Below are positions 22,741 to 33,515 of a stretch of 64,000 bases of DNA, piece after piece. The first letter of the stretch is position 1; each line of letters starts with the position of its first letter. Both the position numbers and the translations under genes were made by a program. The notes beneath the pieces were generated by a model, which had not been told where the DNA came from, made no database searches, and worked only from the letters and a program-made list of their open reading frames with translations. Source of the DNA: Clitoria ternatea (taxonomy: Eukaryota; Streptophyta; Magnoliopsida; Fabales; Fabaceae); contig CM075670.1 in assembly GCA_037962975.1 (NCBI GenBank), positions 85,377,501-85,441,500 on the forward strand, given 5' to 3'.

Positions 22741-23569
22741 TTGTACATATTATGTAAGAAATACGCATACACAGATACGAAATAACAGAACGGAGAACAT
22801 TCATTACACATTTTGAACCTTTCACTACACAGTTTTCTCTCTCTAATCCTCTCCTCCATGACGTTCCACAATCCTTCGATGGAACTGAAGTCAATGGAGT
22901 TCTAAATCCCTAAGGTTGGGATTGCGAAGGTTAGCAATGGAGTTTTGAAGCTGTGAGCAAGTAAATCGGCTTCTAGATCCTGAGGCGAATAAGCTGAGGA
23001 GTGGAGCAGAACTGCTGGATTGACAAATCCAGAACTGATGAAGAACTTCACCAGTGAGGAATCATGGCTGAAGCTTAGGTAACTTCCAGCTTTCTAACTA
23101 GTTCAGGCCTAATCAATTTAGGTGAATAGTTAGATTTCAACCTCCAATTTCACATTAGATTCTTAGGTTAATCGAGCACTTAAGGAATTAAGGTTCATTG
23201 CTTAAGGATTAGTGTTTTTCACCTAAGGAATTAGGGAATAACCACAAGCGGATTGTCCTCTAGATTATGAAGTTCGATTATACTTAATTGCATGTTTCTT
23301 GAGGAACTTATGAGCCGAAGCAATCCTGACCTGCTTTCTTTTAATCACTTTTCACATTCATCTTAACTTTGTTTCTGAAAATACTAAAAACAACTAGAAA
23401 ACATTAAAATCATAAAAACCAAATGAACTACTTGTATTTCGTGTTGGTTCAGCTTGTACTAGTCCTAGATTGAGGTACTTACCACAATCCCTGTGGGACG
23501 ATCAAATATTCTACAATTTTAACGACTGGTGCGCTTGCCATAAGTGTAAATCCGAGAGTCATATTTTGT

Positions 23570-25925
23570 TTTACTAAGATTTTCACCACCAAGTTAATGG
23601 CTCGGGATTTTAGCATCAGAGTCTTATAACTTTTAATTTCTTCAAGCATAAAACAATCTATCTTCTCAACTGGATGTTTCATAGCATTAAAGACATTAAA
23701 AGTTACCTGCTCCTCTTGAACTCTCAGCATGAGTTCTCCCTTCTCTACATCAATTAAAGCTCTTCTAGTAGCTAAGAAGGGTCTCCCTAGAATTAAAGGA
23801 ATCTCTCTATCAGCTTTCATATCCAAAACTATAAAATCTGCTGGAAAGATGAACTTATCTACCTTAACTAACAGCTCTTCCAGCATCCCATGAGGATATT
23901 TAATAGACCTATCAATCAACTCTAAAGACATACGAGTTGGTTGCAGGTCATTAATTCCTAACTTCCTCATTAAGGATAAAGGCATGAGGTTTATGCTAGC
24001 CCCTAGATCACATAAAGCACTTCCAACATGAACATTCCCTATTGCATAAGGTATTGTAAAAGATCCAGGATCTTCTAGCTTTTGAGGGAGTTTCTTCTGA
24101 ATAATTGCACTACACTCTTGAGTAAGGGCAATCATTTCATCTCCCTTAAGCTTTTTTTTCTTAGACAAAAGTTCTTTCAAAAATTTAGCATATAAAGGCA
24201 TCTCTTGTAGTGCCTCAACAAAAGGAATATTTATGTGAAGCTTTTTAAACACATCCAAGAACTTAGCAAACTTTTGCTCCTCTATCTGTTTCTTGAATCT
24301 ATGTGGAAATGGAGCATTCTTTAATTTCTCAAGAGTTAGCTTAACAGCTTCCTCCAAGATCAAATCAATCTTTTTCTTTTTCTTTTTCTTTTGATGAACT
24401 TGGTTTTTCTTCTCTTTCTCTGTTTCAACTTTATTTTTAGTTTTATCATTAACCTGCTCACTTTCCTACTCTTTTTCTTTTTCTGTATCTTTTTCTAAAC
24501 TATTTTCCTAACTTGGAGCAGGGAGAAGAATTTTTCCACTCCTTGTGGTTATTGCCTTGTAATGTTCCCTTGGATTTACCTTAGTATCTCCAGGAAAATT
24601 GCCAAACTGTCTCTCAGCTAACTGTTTTGATAGCTGTCTAACCTGGTTTTCCAGATTTCAGATGGACGCTTCTTGATTTTTAAAGCTGGCCTGAGTGGCC
24701 TGAATGAATTGAGATAGCACATTCTCAAGTTCAGACTTCTCTTTAGAGGGAGGGGGAGAAGGTTGTTATGGTCTAGTTGTGGTTTGATTTTGTGGCATGT
24801 TTTGATTCAAATGTGGACCTTTCTGCCATGAAAAATTGGGTGATTCCTATAGTTAGGATTAAAGGAATTAGAGGGATAATTCCTTTAATATTGTTGCCCC
24901 ATGTAATTAACTTGTTCAGCGGGCACATTTGGATCACACATGCCATTTTCATGGTCTCCACCACAAAAATCATAGCTCATCATACAAACTTGACTAGGCT
25001 TTTGAAGTTCTGAAATCTGTACACTTAGTTTCTCTAAAGCCTGAGTCATCAACTTACTTTAAGCCAAATAAGCATCTTGTGCTTCTAATTCTAATATCCC
25101 TCTCTTAGGGATTTGGCTCCTTTTACTAACCAAACATTCATTTGAATCCATAACATCAATCAACTCAATGGCCTCTTCTACTATTTTAGTGGTCAATAAA
25201 CCTCCAGCTGAGGCATCAATCAACACCCTAGTGGCTGGTCTTACACCATAAAAGATGGTAACTTGCTGCACATCAGGAATCCTATAGTGAGGATATTTCC
25301 TCAAACTCTTTTTGTACCTATCCCATGCTTTCATTAGAGATTCACCCTCTCTCTGCTGGAAACAAGTGATTTCAGTGCGTAACTTGGCATACTTGGAAGG
25401 AGGGAAATATTTAATCAAAAATTTTCTTTGTAAATCCTCCCAAGTGGATATACTACCTCTTGGTTGACTTTGCAACCAAGCCTTAGCCCTGTCCCTTAGA
25501 GAAAAAGGAAATAATCTCAGTCTTGTTGCCTCTTTAGGGACTCCATTCATTTTTATAGTATCACAGATTTAGAGGAAGGTTGCTAAATGCAAATTTGGAT
25601 CCTCAATCTCACTTCCTCCAAATTGATCATTTCTAACCAACTGCAGTAAAGCTGGTTTAAGTTCAAAATTATTAGCTGCAATTGGAGGCCTAAGGATGCT
25701 AGATTACGATCCTTCTCCAGTAGGCCTAGAGTAGTCACCTAGTGTAACTCTCCTCTGTTCCATTTCTTGTTGTTCTTTTTGCTTTTTCTCTTTCCTAAGC
25801 TTACGCTCTAACAAATCAATATTAGGATCAAACAAGAATGGCTCTCCTCTGTTCCTTGACTGCATACACCAAATGTAAAATATTAGACACAAATAATTCA
25901 AAGCTACAGCTACTGCTACACACAA
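23570..25925 (-). pseudogene. gag-pro: Gag-protease of Athila-like element B
   Basis: Read right to left. The N-terminus starts about 100 nt after the PBS (near 25862 or slightly upstream). The Gag core lies at 25550-25059 (FPFSLRDRAKAWL, WEDLQRKFL, WDRYKKSL). The zinc knuckle is near 24960 but its first Cys is replaced by Tyr (SYDFCGGDHENGMC). A Lys-rich linker follows (24420-24360), then the protease (24080-23700) with LCDLGASINLMP and IPLILGRPF. Stops occur near 25703, 25570, 25057 and 24886, among others, with a 1-nt frameshift near 24834. The coding region stops after protease where it meets LTR A, so pol and the 3' LTR are lost. Confidence 0.88.
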
Positions 25926-26030
25926 ACTACTGCTATACTAAAAATGAGAATTAAACTACTACTAAATACAACAACAAAATTAAATAGTTCAGTCTAGTAC
26001 TGGTCCAAGGATTGTTGATATTACTCAACA

Positions 26031-26049
26031 ATCCATGGCAACAGCGCCA
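26031..26049 (-). other. Primer binding site of element B
   Basis: The minus strand reads TGGCGCTGTTGCCATGGAT, an Asp-type Athila PBS with three or four changes, 6 nt after the LTR end at 26056. Confidence 0.75.
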
Positions 26050-27009
26050 TTAACTTGATGCATAAATCCTAATGGATTATATTCTTTTGGCAAGCGCACT
26101 AATCGTTAAATTTGTAATATATTTGATCGTCCCATAGGGATTGAGGTAATTACCACAATCTTGGACTAGCACAAGCTGAACCAGAACAACACAGTGAAGA
26201 CTTCATTATGTTTTTGTTGTTTTTATACTTTCTATGTTTTTGTATTTTTAGCAACAATATAGGAGATGAAATGTGATTAATGGAAGATAGGTTAGGATTA
26301 CTTCAGCGTATAACTTCATCAAGGAACATACAATCAAGGTTCAACTAAGCTTCAGATGCAAGAGGACAATTCACAGATGGTTAATCCCTAATTCCTTAGG
26401 TAATTAACACTAATTCCTAAGCATTAAACCTTAATCCCTTAAGTGTTCAGTGACAGAGAAATCTAATGTGAAATTGGGGGTTGAACCCTAACTATTCACC
26501 TAAGTACTAGGCCTAAATTAGTTAGGAAACCAGAAGTTACCTAAGCCTCAACCATGATTCCTCACTGGTGAGATTCTTCATTTGGATCTAAATTTGTCAA
26601 TTCAACAGAGTAGATCCACTTCTCAGCTTGTTCTCCTCTTATTTTAGAAGATAATTTCCTCAATGTAGCTTTAAGATTCCATCGAAAGCTTCAGCAATCC
26701 GAACCCTAGGGGTTTAGAAACCCATGGGAATGGATTCTGTGGAAGAAATGTGAAGAGACATGGACGAGAGAGTTTAGAGAGAGAAAAGAATTAGAGAGAG
26801 ATTAGAATTGAGAAAAATGAATCATGTTATTCCTTCTGTGTGTGTCTCCTCCTTCTTTTTACAGAGTATGTATAAGTATATATGGGTAACTTACAACTAA
26901 CTAACTAACTAACTAACCAATTACAAGGGAAACTTAATTAATAATTAAACTAATTACATGATTACAGATAAATGATTAATTACAAGACATTACTTAAATT
27001 ACTAAGGTA

Positions 27010-27014
27010 CAACA
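27010..27014 (+). other. Target-site duplication CAACA (left)
   Basis: CAACA at 27010-27014 and 28486-28490 flank the solo LTR. Confidence 0.85.
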
Positions 27015-27776
27015 TGTTATTCAAGTGGCCTCAATACTCAAGAGGGGGGTGAATTAAGTTTTTAAAACTTTGCTTGGAATGCCTTTGAACTTGATTCTTT
27101 TATTACAAGTTTAGAGATTAGGCAAGTGAGATCAAGTAAGATACAAAAGACAATGCAAAACAAGAGGTAAATATGGATGAGGCAATTTATCAAACACTTG
27201 GTGTGCAATATTCAAAGTTAATTAATTCAAGCAAGCTTAAGTATGTAAATCACAATCAATCAACACAAATCAATAAAATGCAGTATATTAATGTAAAAGA
27301 GTAAGGGAGAAGAGCTTGCAAACCAATTTAACGAGTTCCACCAACCCCGGTGTACGTCTCGCCTTCAAGCAACCCACTTGAAGGATTTCCACTATTGAAG
27401 TTTAGAGATTACAAGCTATGAGCAATTGCAGCTTCCTAGTGTCCCACAATCAAGAACTCAATCCTCACTAGCACAAGGGTAACCCACCCAATCTCTCAAA
27501 CTCTCAATACCTAAAGGTTGAACCCTAACCTTTGTGACCACTCAACCTAGAGTGAAAAGCTTTTGTGTTTGGTAATGTTTACAAGATATGAACTCTCTAA
27601 ATAGAGTAGATACATAAGTTAATGCTATCTTAAATTTTTAACTCTCAACAAGAGAGGATATACAAGTTAAAGCTTAACTTTCAGAAAATGCAAAGATGTG
27701 AACTCACTAAGCACAAGGAGGGAATGAAGAATTTATTGTCTCTAGCTTCTTGTTTTTGTGCTTGTGTTTTCCTTGC

Positions 27777-27786
27777 ATTTATAGAG
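27777..27786 (-). promoter_or_regulatory. TATA box of the solo LTR
   Basis: The minus strand reads CTCTATAAATGC, about 130 bp downstream of the palindrome array in transcription order. Confidence 0.7.
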
Positions 27787-27914
27787 CCTTGAGCAGCTTC
27801 AAAGTCCTCCTAGCCGTTGCAAAATAATGGTTCCAACTTGTCTCTGTGTATTTTAAGTTTTGGGTGCTTGGTTCCCACTTAAATCTGTCTTTTTAGTGGT
27901 GTTTCCCACTTCTT

Positions 27915-28232
27915 AAATCGATTCATAGCTTCTTGAATCGATTCAGAGCATTCTGATTTGTGCATTCTAGAGTTCCAGATTCGTATAAATCGATTCAGGC
28001 CTTGTTGAATCGATTCAGGGCACTCTGTTTGGGGTTCCTGGGCTTGCATCTTCGTGTGAATCGATTCAGGGTCATGGTGAATCGATTCATGATATTCTGT
28101 TTCCAATTTTGGTGACTTACAGGGCTGTGAATCGATCCATGGTCATGGTGAATCGATTCATGACATGCTGTTTCCAATTTTTGGTGTCTTCCAAGGCTGT
28201 GAATCGATTCATTCATGTGTGAATCGATTCAG
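27915..28232. repeat. Five pairs of GAATCGATTC palindromes
   Basis: ATCGAT cores start at 27917/27937, 27989/28009, 28060/28081, 28131/28152 and 28203/28223. Within-pair distance is 20-21 bp and pair-to-pair distance 71-72 bp. Confidence 0.95.
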
Positions 28233-28485
28233 GTGTTGCATTTTGATGTTTTTCCATGCCTGATGGTCTTTCCTTGATGTGTTATAATCCATGGTTGCTT
28301 TCCTTTGTCTTTGTGCATTGGTTTCTTGATTTCTTGACCTTGTGGAAATGTTTTCTTCATGATTTCTTGAGTTTCTTGATTTTATATATCAACTTTGATT
28401 GTTTCATTTGTTTTTGATTCATGAAGATCTTATAATGCTTGTGCCTTTGACATTATCAAAAACTTGTTAACAACATGCAAATACA

Positions 28486-28490
28486 CAACA
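28486..28490 (+). other. Target-site duplication CAACA (right)
   Basis: Matches 27010-27014. Confidence 0.85.
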
Positions 28491-28572
28491 AAAAACTAAC
28501 AACTTAAACGATAATTAATGGGATCACAGCAGGACTTCACTTAGAGGGAATAACAAACGGAATAACCATCTT

Positions 28573-28885
28573 CACGCTTGAGCGTGATTGGCGCGCACTT
28601 AAGCGTGGTCGTTAATTTCCTGGATGCAACAAAGTCACGCTTAAGCGTGATCATGGTCCGCTTGAGCGTGATCACGTTTTGACTTCACGCTTGAGCTTGA
28701 AGCTTTCACGCTTGAGCGTGGTCGAGGTTTGCATGTTGTGACTCCCTTTTACGTGAATTACATGATGGGCTCACGCTTAAGCGTGGAACTTGGAAGCTTG
28801 AGCATGAGACTTTAATTCCTTACTGCACCTGATAAACAAATAAATGCCTAGCGCATGTACGCTGGCTGTCTAGCGTATGTACGCT
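28573..28885. repeat. Paired CACGCTTRAGCGTG palindromes and one AGCGTATGTACGCT pair in LTR B
   Basis: CACGCTT(G/A)AGCGTG-type centres at 28579/28600, 28642/28663, 28692/28713 and 28778/28799: four pairs, each exactly 21 bp apart. Then AGCGCATGTACGCT (28850-28863) and AGCGTATGTACGCT (28872-28885) form a fifth pair 22 bp apart with a different motif. Confidence 0.93.
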
Positions 28886-29394
28886 GGGTTAGTGAATTTA
28901 CAAATGAATAAATTTCCTTATATACTTATCTTTTTACCCATTTTCTTTCATAATTTAAACACTTTTGAAATAAATAAATAAAACTAGAATTAATGACAAT
29001 TTATTAAATAATAATGTCAAATTAAACAATATTTAATGGATTAAGTTAAATTAAAAATAAAATTATTAAGTCTTTTCAGGACTTATCATGATGGTGCGAT
29101 CGTCCCATCCGAAACGAACAGAGGTGTAAAACAGAACAGGGAGTCGCCACCAATATTTTTATTCATAGAGGAAAAACATTGGAAAAAACTTTATTAAAGC
29201 ACTGGTTAGAAAAAGGGAGATTCAAGTTCAGGAGTCAGTTACGAGTAGGGAAGGTATTAGCACCCTACGTTGCCTGTTAAAAAACAGTACCAAAATTTAA
29301 AATGCGCATCATAAATAGCCCTAAAATCATTTTTTTTCTTTTTTTTGAAACGAAGGAAACAAATAAAAAAATGAAAAAAAACTCAGAGCAAGAT

Positions 29395-29770
29395 TAACAA
29401 GACGTCTTGTCCAAATTAACCCTAATTTTGGTGGGGAAAAACGTAAAGAAGGGGGAGGATTCTAGCAAGACGTCTCATCTAAATTAGTCATCCGTTCAAC
29501 AAAATATAAGGTCAGGAAAAGATAGGGGTTAATAGGACGTCTCATCCCAATTAACCGTGACTTTCTAGTGGAGATATATGTGGAAAAAGGAAAGAATACT
29601 AACAGGACGTCTCACCCAAATCAATCACTTCTTCATCAAGATGCTGGGTCAAAAAATGAAGGGAGTTAACAGGACATCTCATCCAAATTAACCTGATTTT
29701 CATGAAAAACGATGATGGCCAGGAAAAAATAGAAGAAAGTCAACAAGACGTCACGTCTAAATTGACTTTC
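29395..29770. repeat. Six degenerate units of GACGTCTCATCCAAATTAACC
   Basis: Units start near 29400, 29468, 29542, 29605, 29671 and 29747, about 63-76 bp apart. Only this 21-bp core is well kept. Confidence 0.85.
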
Positions 29771-30766
29771 ATGAAAATAATAAGAATGAGATTAATTGTT
29801 AAATGGAGAACGAGAAAGGAGAAGAAATGGGCCCAACAGGAATTAAGTCCTGCTCCTACGTATTCTCGAGCTTTCGAGAAATCAGGGTTACGTAGTTCTT
29901 GAAAGGGTTACTCTTATAACGATGTTATAAGTCAGTGTCGAATAAGGTCTAAGGAAAAGAATACAAGGCGAAGTTCTTCGCACGTGCATAGCCTATAGAA
30001 ATAGTGTAGGTAAAAGTACTTCTGCACGACACTAACTTAAGATCGTTACTGTGCTGATTAAAAGAAATATCAAAAATACATGTTTTTGTTATTTTGCATT
30101 ATGAATCAGGACAAAAGGAATACTTAACAGAAAACAAAATGATAAAAAGAAGCAGAATAAACAGAACAACAAAAAGGAAAGTGATGAAGGAATGGTAATC
30201 GGTGTAGGCGTGGGCACTGAGGAAGCCAAACTTAACATTCGGGCTGATATAGACTGGGACAGCAGCAACCGAAGAGAGGTGGTAAGAGTGGGCCTGATAT
30301 TTGGTGAATCCGGTGTGGGAGTGCGTACTGGGGAAAATCGGACTCGAGACTTTGTGCCGGTGTTAACTAAAACAATAGTGACCAAAGTGAGGCAGTGAGA
30401 ATTGGCCTGATATTTGATGAATCCGGTGTGGGGAATTAGTGAGCTCCAATACGCTAAGCCAAAAGGAATCTTTGGATACAAATCTGGTATGAGCAAGAGT
30501 AACTTAGGACAGGTCCAGTAGTCAGAATCTAGAAAGGATCTGATGTGAAAATGGGAATTTGGTGAGTGTCCAATTAACCAAGAAATACGAGATGGTACTG
30601 TTTCTCGGCACTCAAAATGTAAAGGGGAATTCAGAAGGAAATTTGGGTAGGGTTTTGACAGCGGAGGAAAAGTCTTCTCTGGGGTTCAGGGGTTCAAAGT
30701 CTAGACCAGTTCTTTTTTGAGGATCCCGAATTCAAAAATTGGACCCTTGGACCTCTTCAAGTGATG

Positions 30767-30777
30767 CATTTATAGAG
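30767..30777 (-). promoter_or_regulatory. TATA box of segment C
   Basis: The minus strand reads CTCTATAAATG, the same context as the TATA box of the solo LTR. Confidence 0.55.
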
Positions 30778-31260
30778 GCTCCTCCAACCCCCCTCCCCAT
30801 GCCGCTGAGTGCTTTGACAACTCACACTTCCATCGACCCATGCTTGTAATGGCGAGACAGACTAGCCACTTGACTGTTACGAGGAACAGTGGGGAGTGGA
30901 GATTTTTTATTGTTTTCATTTTTTATTTCCTATCTGCCATTTCCTGGATTTCAGGATCGAATCTGGTAGTGTGTTTCCAAGTCATAGCATAGGCAACTGG
31001 ACCCACAGACGGTGTCACATGGGACGGTCTTAGAGTTCGATGTTGGGTTCATAAAACCTCAACATCAGACACTAGGGGACACCGGTCCTACTGGTTATAT
31101 TGCTTTGACACTGGATTTTCTTAGAAAGACGGTGTCTCTTTTAGTGGCACAGTACCGGTGTCTGGGACGGTATCCCATTCTTGTGGATCATACTGATTGT
31201 AAAGTTCATGCTACCTTTTAAATGCTGATGGTGTTTATTTGACATCGAAACTGGCCGAAC

Positions 31261-32590
31261 CGAAATAGGTGTTCATAACTACAAATGAGTACTAAGCCAA
31301 TATAATCACATAGAATTTTTAACCAAACCATAACATTTAGCTAGCAAACAATCAAACTATAGGACATTCTTTCATTACCAAATACCAGTCAGAAGCATTT
31401 CTATATACATAAACAATTAGATTTTAGTCAAACCAATGATCCCGGAATTAAATCCTCAATTCGACTAGTATTCCCCTGAGGGAAAATCTGGCTTTACGAT
31501 TTGAGCTTCCTATCATTGAAACGCCTTCGATTACAACCTTTCACTATTTTAAAAATTCCTAGAATCTAAAGCAACTATTTCAATTACTCTGACTACCCAC
31601 CAACGCATTACAAATTTAAAAATCATAATTTTAAATCTCTAAAATATACCAAAATTGGTGAATATGCGTTGGTACATGGATGAAAGGTTCATCGGGCAAT
31701 GATAATCTCAAAGGAAAATTTCTTAAAATACCAGACAATTATTTTAGCCACTATAGAATTAGACTTAATATTTTTCGAAGCTTAAATAAGAAATCCGCCA
31801 TGATTTTAAGAGATAACGACTCACCAGGACATCTTTCTGCTTGTCAATGACCCTTCGATATATTTATGATACTACAAACGTCCCTCGATAGCTTCCGCGG
31901 TAATTTCCTAAGAGTTGTTCCTCATTAAACACATGGAAAATCAGTAACTACACAAGATGGGTAATGCTCCAAGTTATTGAAAATTGAAGGAAGCAAGGAC
32001 CCCTTCTTACCTTACACCTTCCAATATGATTTCACAATTTCAAAACCTTATTGTCTCCTTTGAATTTAAATTTTATATGCTTTTAAGCTTTGTTTTCCAA
32101 CCCAAGTTTCCAAACCTTAAAGGATAGCCATGGTGGTTCACGGTACATGCTAAAAAAGGGAATTAAGAATTAAAGCTAATACATACAAGGAAACGCGTGA
32201 GGTAGAAGGAGAAAGAGAGTTGCGAAACTAATTCATGCACTAACCTTATGATAAAATTTGAGCTTGATAAACGTGGGAAATTCAGACATGGTGACTTGCT
32301 CTAGAAAGCTCACGAAATGGAGAAGAGTGAAATTAAACATCACCCGTGAACATACCTTTGGAGACCTTGAAAGAATTGATGAAGAATTGGTGGAGGAGAA
32401 TGGTATGGAGAGGGCATAGTGATAGGGTTGATTTTGGGGAAGAAGAAAAATGTGTTATGCTCCAAGAAATAGTAAAAGCATGGGCACATAGAAAGAATAA
32501 AGATAGAGGAAGGTGAAGTGGAAAAGTAATTAAATTGGAGTATTAGAGTTTTAGAATTAAGTTCAAGATTTTCAATAATAATAATGACTA
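31261..32590. other. No gene seen
   Basis: AT-rich sequence without open frames of note or recognised repeats. It could be the U3 part of segment C or old flanking DNA. Confidence 0.5.
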
Positions 32591-32591
32591 T

Positions 32592-32841
32592 TTAGTTTAG
32601 TAGCCAAACTAAATTAAACTTGTAACTATCAAAATTAATTTACTTTCAACCAATAGGAATTAAACCTTAATCTCCAATTTAAAAATTTAGGATGAAAATT
32701 TAGGAGTTGGATTAAACTTAATATTTAGGTAATAATTATTTAGGTTAGTAATAAAACTAAATTAATTCGGTAATCATAAAAATTAATTCACTCCCAATTA
32801 ATAGGAATTAAATTCTTATCTCAATTTTTAAAATTTAAGAT
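32592..32841. repeat. Two imperfect copies of an about 110-150-bp AT-rich unit
   Basis: 32592-32704 and 32741-32841 share TTTAG.TTAGTA, AAACTAAATTAA, AAAATTAATT.ACT, CAAT..TAGGAATTAAA and ATTTA.GATG in the same order. Confidence 0.7.
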
Positions 32842-33036
32842 GTTACACCACAAGGAAGTGTGACATCCTGGCGCTGTTGAGGGCGAGGAGTGATCGCCCG
32901 TGTTGGTCTGGGATGGGTGACCTCTTGGGAAGTTCTCGGGAAGTGGGTGAGTGAGTACAAAAAGTACACTGGAAAGTTCTCTTGTTGGTCTGTGGAGAGA
33001 GTCGTTCATTCCTAAAAAATGACCGGGGTGTTATAG

Positions 33037-33049
33037 TGGGATCAGAGCC
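33037..33049 (+). other. PBS-like site of the Cassandra-like element
   Basis: TGGGATCAGAGCC differs by one base from TGGTATCAGAGCC. Confidence 0.6.
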
Positions 33050-33106
33050 TAGCCTCTCCTAGTATGGTATGGTTCGGGAATGAACCAGGCAGAAGCTGGT
33101 GGGCAT

Positions 33107-33290
33107 GTGACATCCTGGCGCTGTTGAGGGCAGGGAGTGATCGCCGATGCATGGGCACGGACAAGGAGCGGCTCCTGGTAGGCTTCTAGCGGGGAATGTG
33201 ACATCCCGGGCATTATTGAGGACGGGGAGTGATTGCCGATGCATAGGCATAGACAAGGAGCGGTTCCTGGCAGGCTTCCAGTGGAAGGGA
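33107..33290 (+). repeat. Two tandem copies of an about 90-bp GTGACATCC unit
   Basis: 33107-33197 and 33198-33290 share GTGACATCC.GG, TGAGG.C.GGGAGTGAT.GCCGATGCAT and GACAAGGAGCGG.TCCTGG. A third copy is at 34858-34945, and a short piece (GTGACATCCTGGCGCTG) lies in LTR 1 at 32859. Confidence 0.85.
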
Positions 33291-33428
33291 CACATGAACG
33301 AATTGAATATATACCAGAATGAGAGGGATCCAAAGACTATATAGGTATGGGACTATACAGTCGAGGATAGCTTAAAGGAATGAATTCGTACTACCTATAC
33401 CAACAAAATGCATTAGCCTTTTCGATGG

Positions 33429-33515
33429 CCCATCACTTAAGGACTGCAAAGTTAAGCGTGCTTAACTTGGAGTAATTCTAGGATGGGTGACCTCCTGGGA
33501 AGTTCTCAGGAAGTG
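33429..33515 (+). ncRNA. 5S rRNA-like sequence in the second Cassandra LTR (not a functional rRNA gene)
   Basis: AAGTTAAGCGTGCTT matches the A-box region and GATGGGTGACCTCCTGGGAAG the C-box region of plant 5S rRNA, separated by AACTTGGAGTAATTCTAG where 5S has GGGCGAGAGTAGTACTAG. The internal RNA polymerase III promoter is recognisable. The first part of 5S and its end are divergent. Confidence 0.8.

Larger units (their letters stand above)
7243..23590 (+). mobile_element. Element A: Athila-like Ty3/gypsy element, 5' part missing from window
   Basis: It contains decayed pol (7243-9872), a 3' spacer with a small ORF (12105-12650), a hairpin and PPT (21741-21774), and the 3' LTR from 21778. The left side is interrupted by the Sirevirus-like element; its 5' LTR, gag and protease should lie left of the window. 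A second element (13909-21451) splits its 3' spacer. Lineage call: no chromodomain after integrase, a long spacer after pol, and AAGTTTGGGG before the LTR are Athila features. The right end lies somewhere in 23540-23590 and is not defined by a clean junction. Confidence 0.8.
21778..23590 (+). repeat. 3' LTR of element A (right end uncertain)
   Basis: Starts TGATAAGTC directly after the PPT. It is related to the inverted LTR of element B: both start TGATAAGTC, share CAGCATAC...ATGCTAGGCA-like sequence and a GGTGCAG box, a purine-poor leader, a GTTAGTTAAG-type tract and the U5 string GGGACGATCAAATAT (about 23497). It contains CCGAGTGA-type motifs (22040-22120) and TCGCTCAAGCGA pairs. Where it ends and the minus-strand element B begins is unclear (23540-23590). 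Confidence 0.75.
27015..28485 (-). mobile_element. Solo LTR of a Sirevirus-like element, 1,471 bp
   Basis: On the minus strand it starts TGTATTTGCATG and ends with CA at 27015. It resembles the LTR at 5211-7242 along its length: the AAGAGGGGGGTGAATT box (27043), the ACGAGTTCCACCAACC and GTGTACGTCTCGCCTTC boxes (27331-27366), and the TATA region. It has no internal region on either side and a clean 5-bp target duplication, so it is the product of LTR-LTR recombination. Its palindromes are GAATCGATTC instead of TAATCGATTA. Confidence 0.92.
26056..29088 (-). repeat. 5' LTR of element B, split by a solo LTR
   Basis: On the minus strand it starts TGATAAGTCC at 29088 and ends TTATGCATCA at 26056. 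Removing the nested solo LTR and one target duplication leaves about 1,557 bp. A TATA-like ATATATACTTATA lies near 26885-26868 and the palindrome arrays at 28573-28885. An ACTA microsatellite is at 26896-26920. Confidence 0.85.
29089..31260 (-). repeat. Segment C: LTR-like sequence of a Ty3/gypsy-type element
   Basis: No gene. On the minus strand: a TATA box (CTCTATAAATG, 30777-30767), a long transcribed part with the six-unit repeat at 29395-29770, and an end reading GGTGGCGACTCC (29150-29139) and ACGATCGCACCATCA, then CA at 29089. The GGTGGCGACTCC box is typical of certain plant Ty3 LTR ends. The start (near 31260) is a guess. Segment D (42.6-43.6 kb) has the same boxes in the other orientation. 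Confidence 0.5.

Noticed and set aside
27917..28228. CRISPR-like regular repeats
   Set aside because: The repeats are about 10 bp, in plant nuclear LTR DNA, with two alternating spacings and no cas genes.
33429..33515. Functional 5S rRNA gene
   Set aside because: Only the internal promoter boxes match; the ends are divergent and it sits in a retroelement LTR, not an rDNA array.
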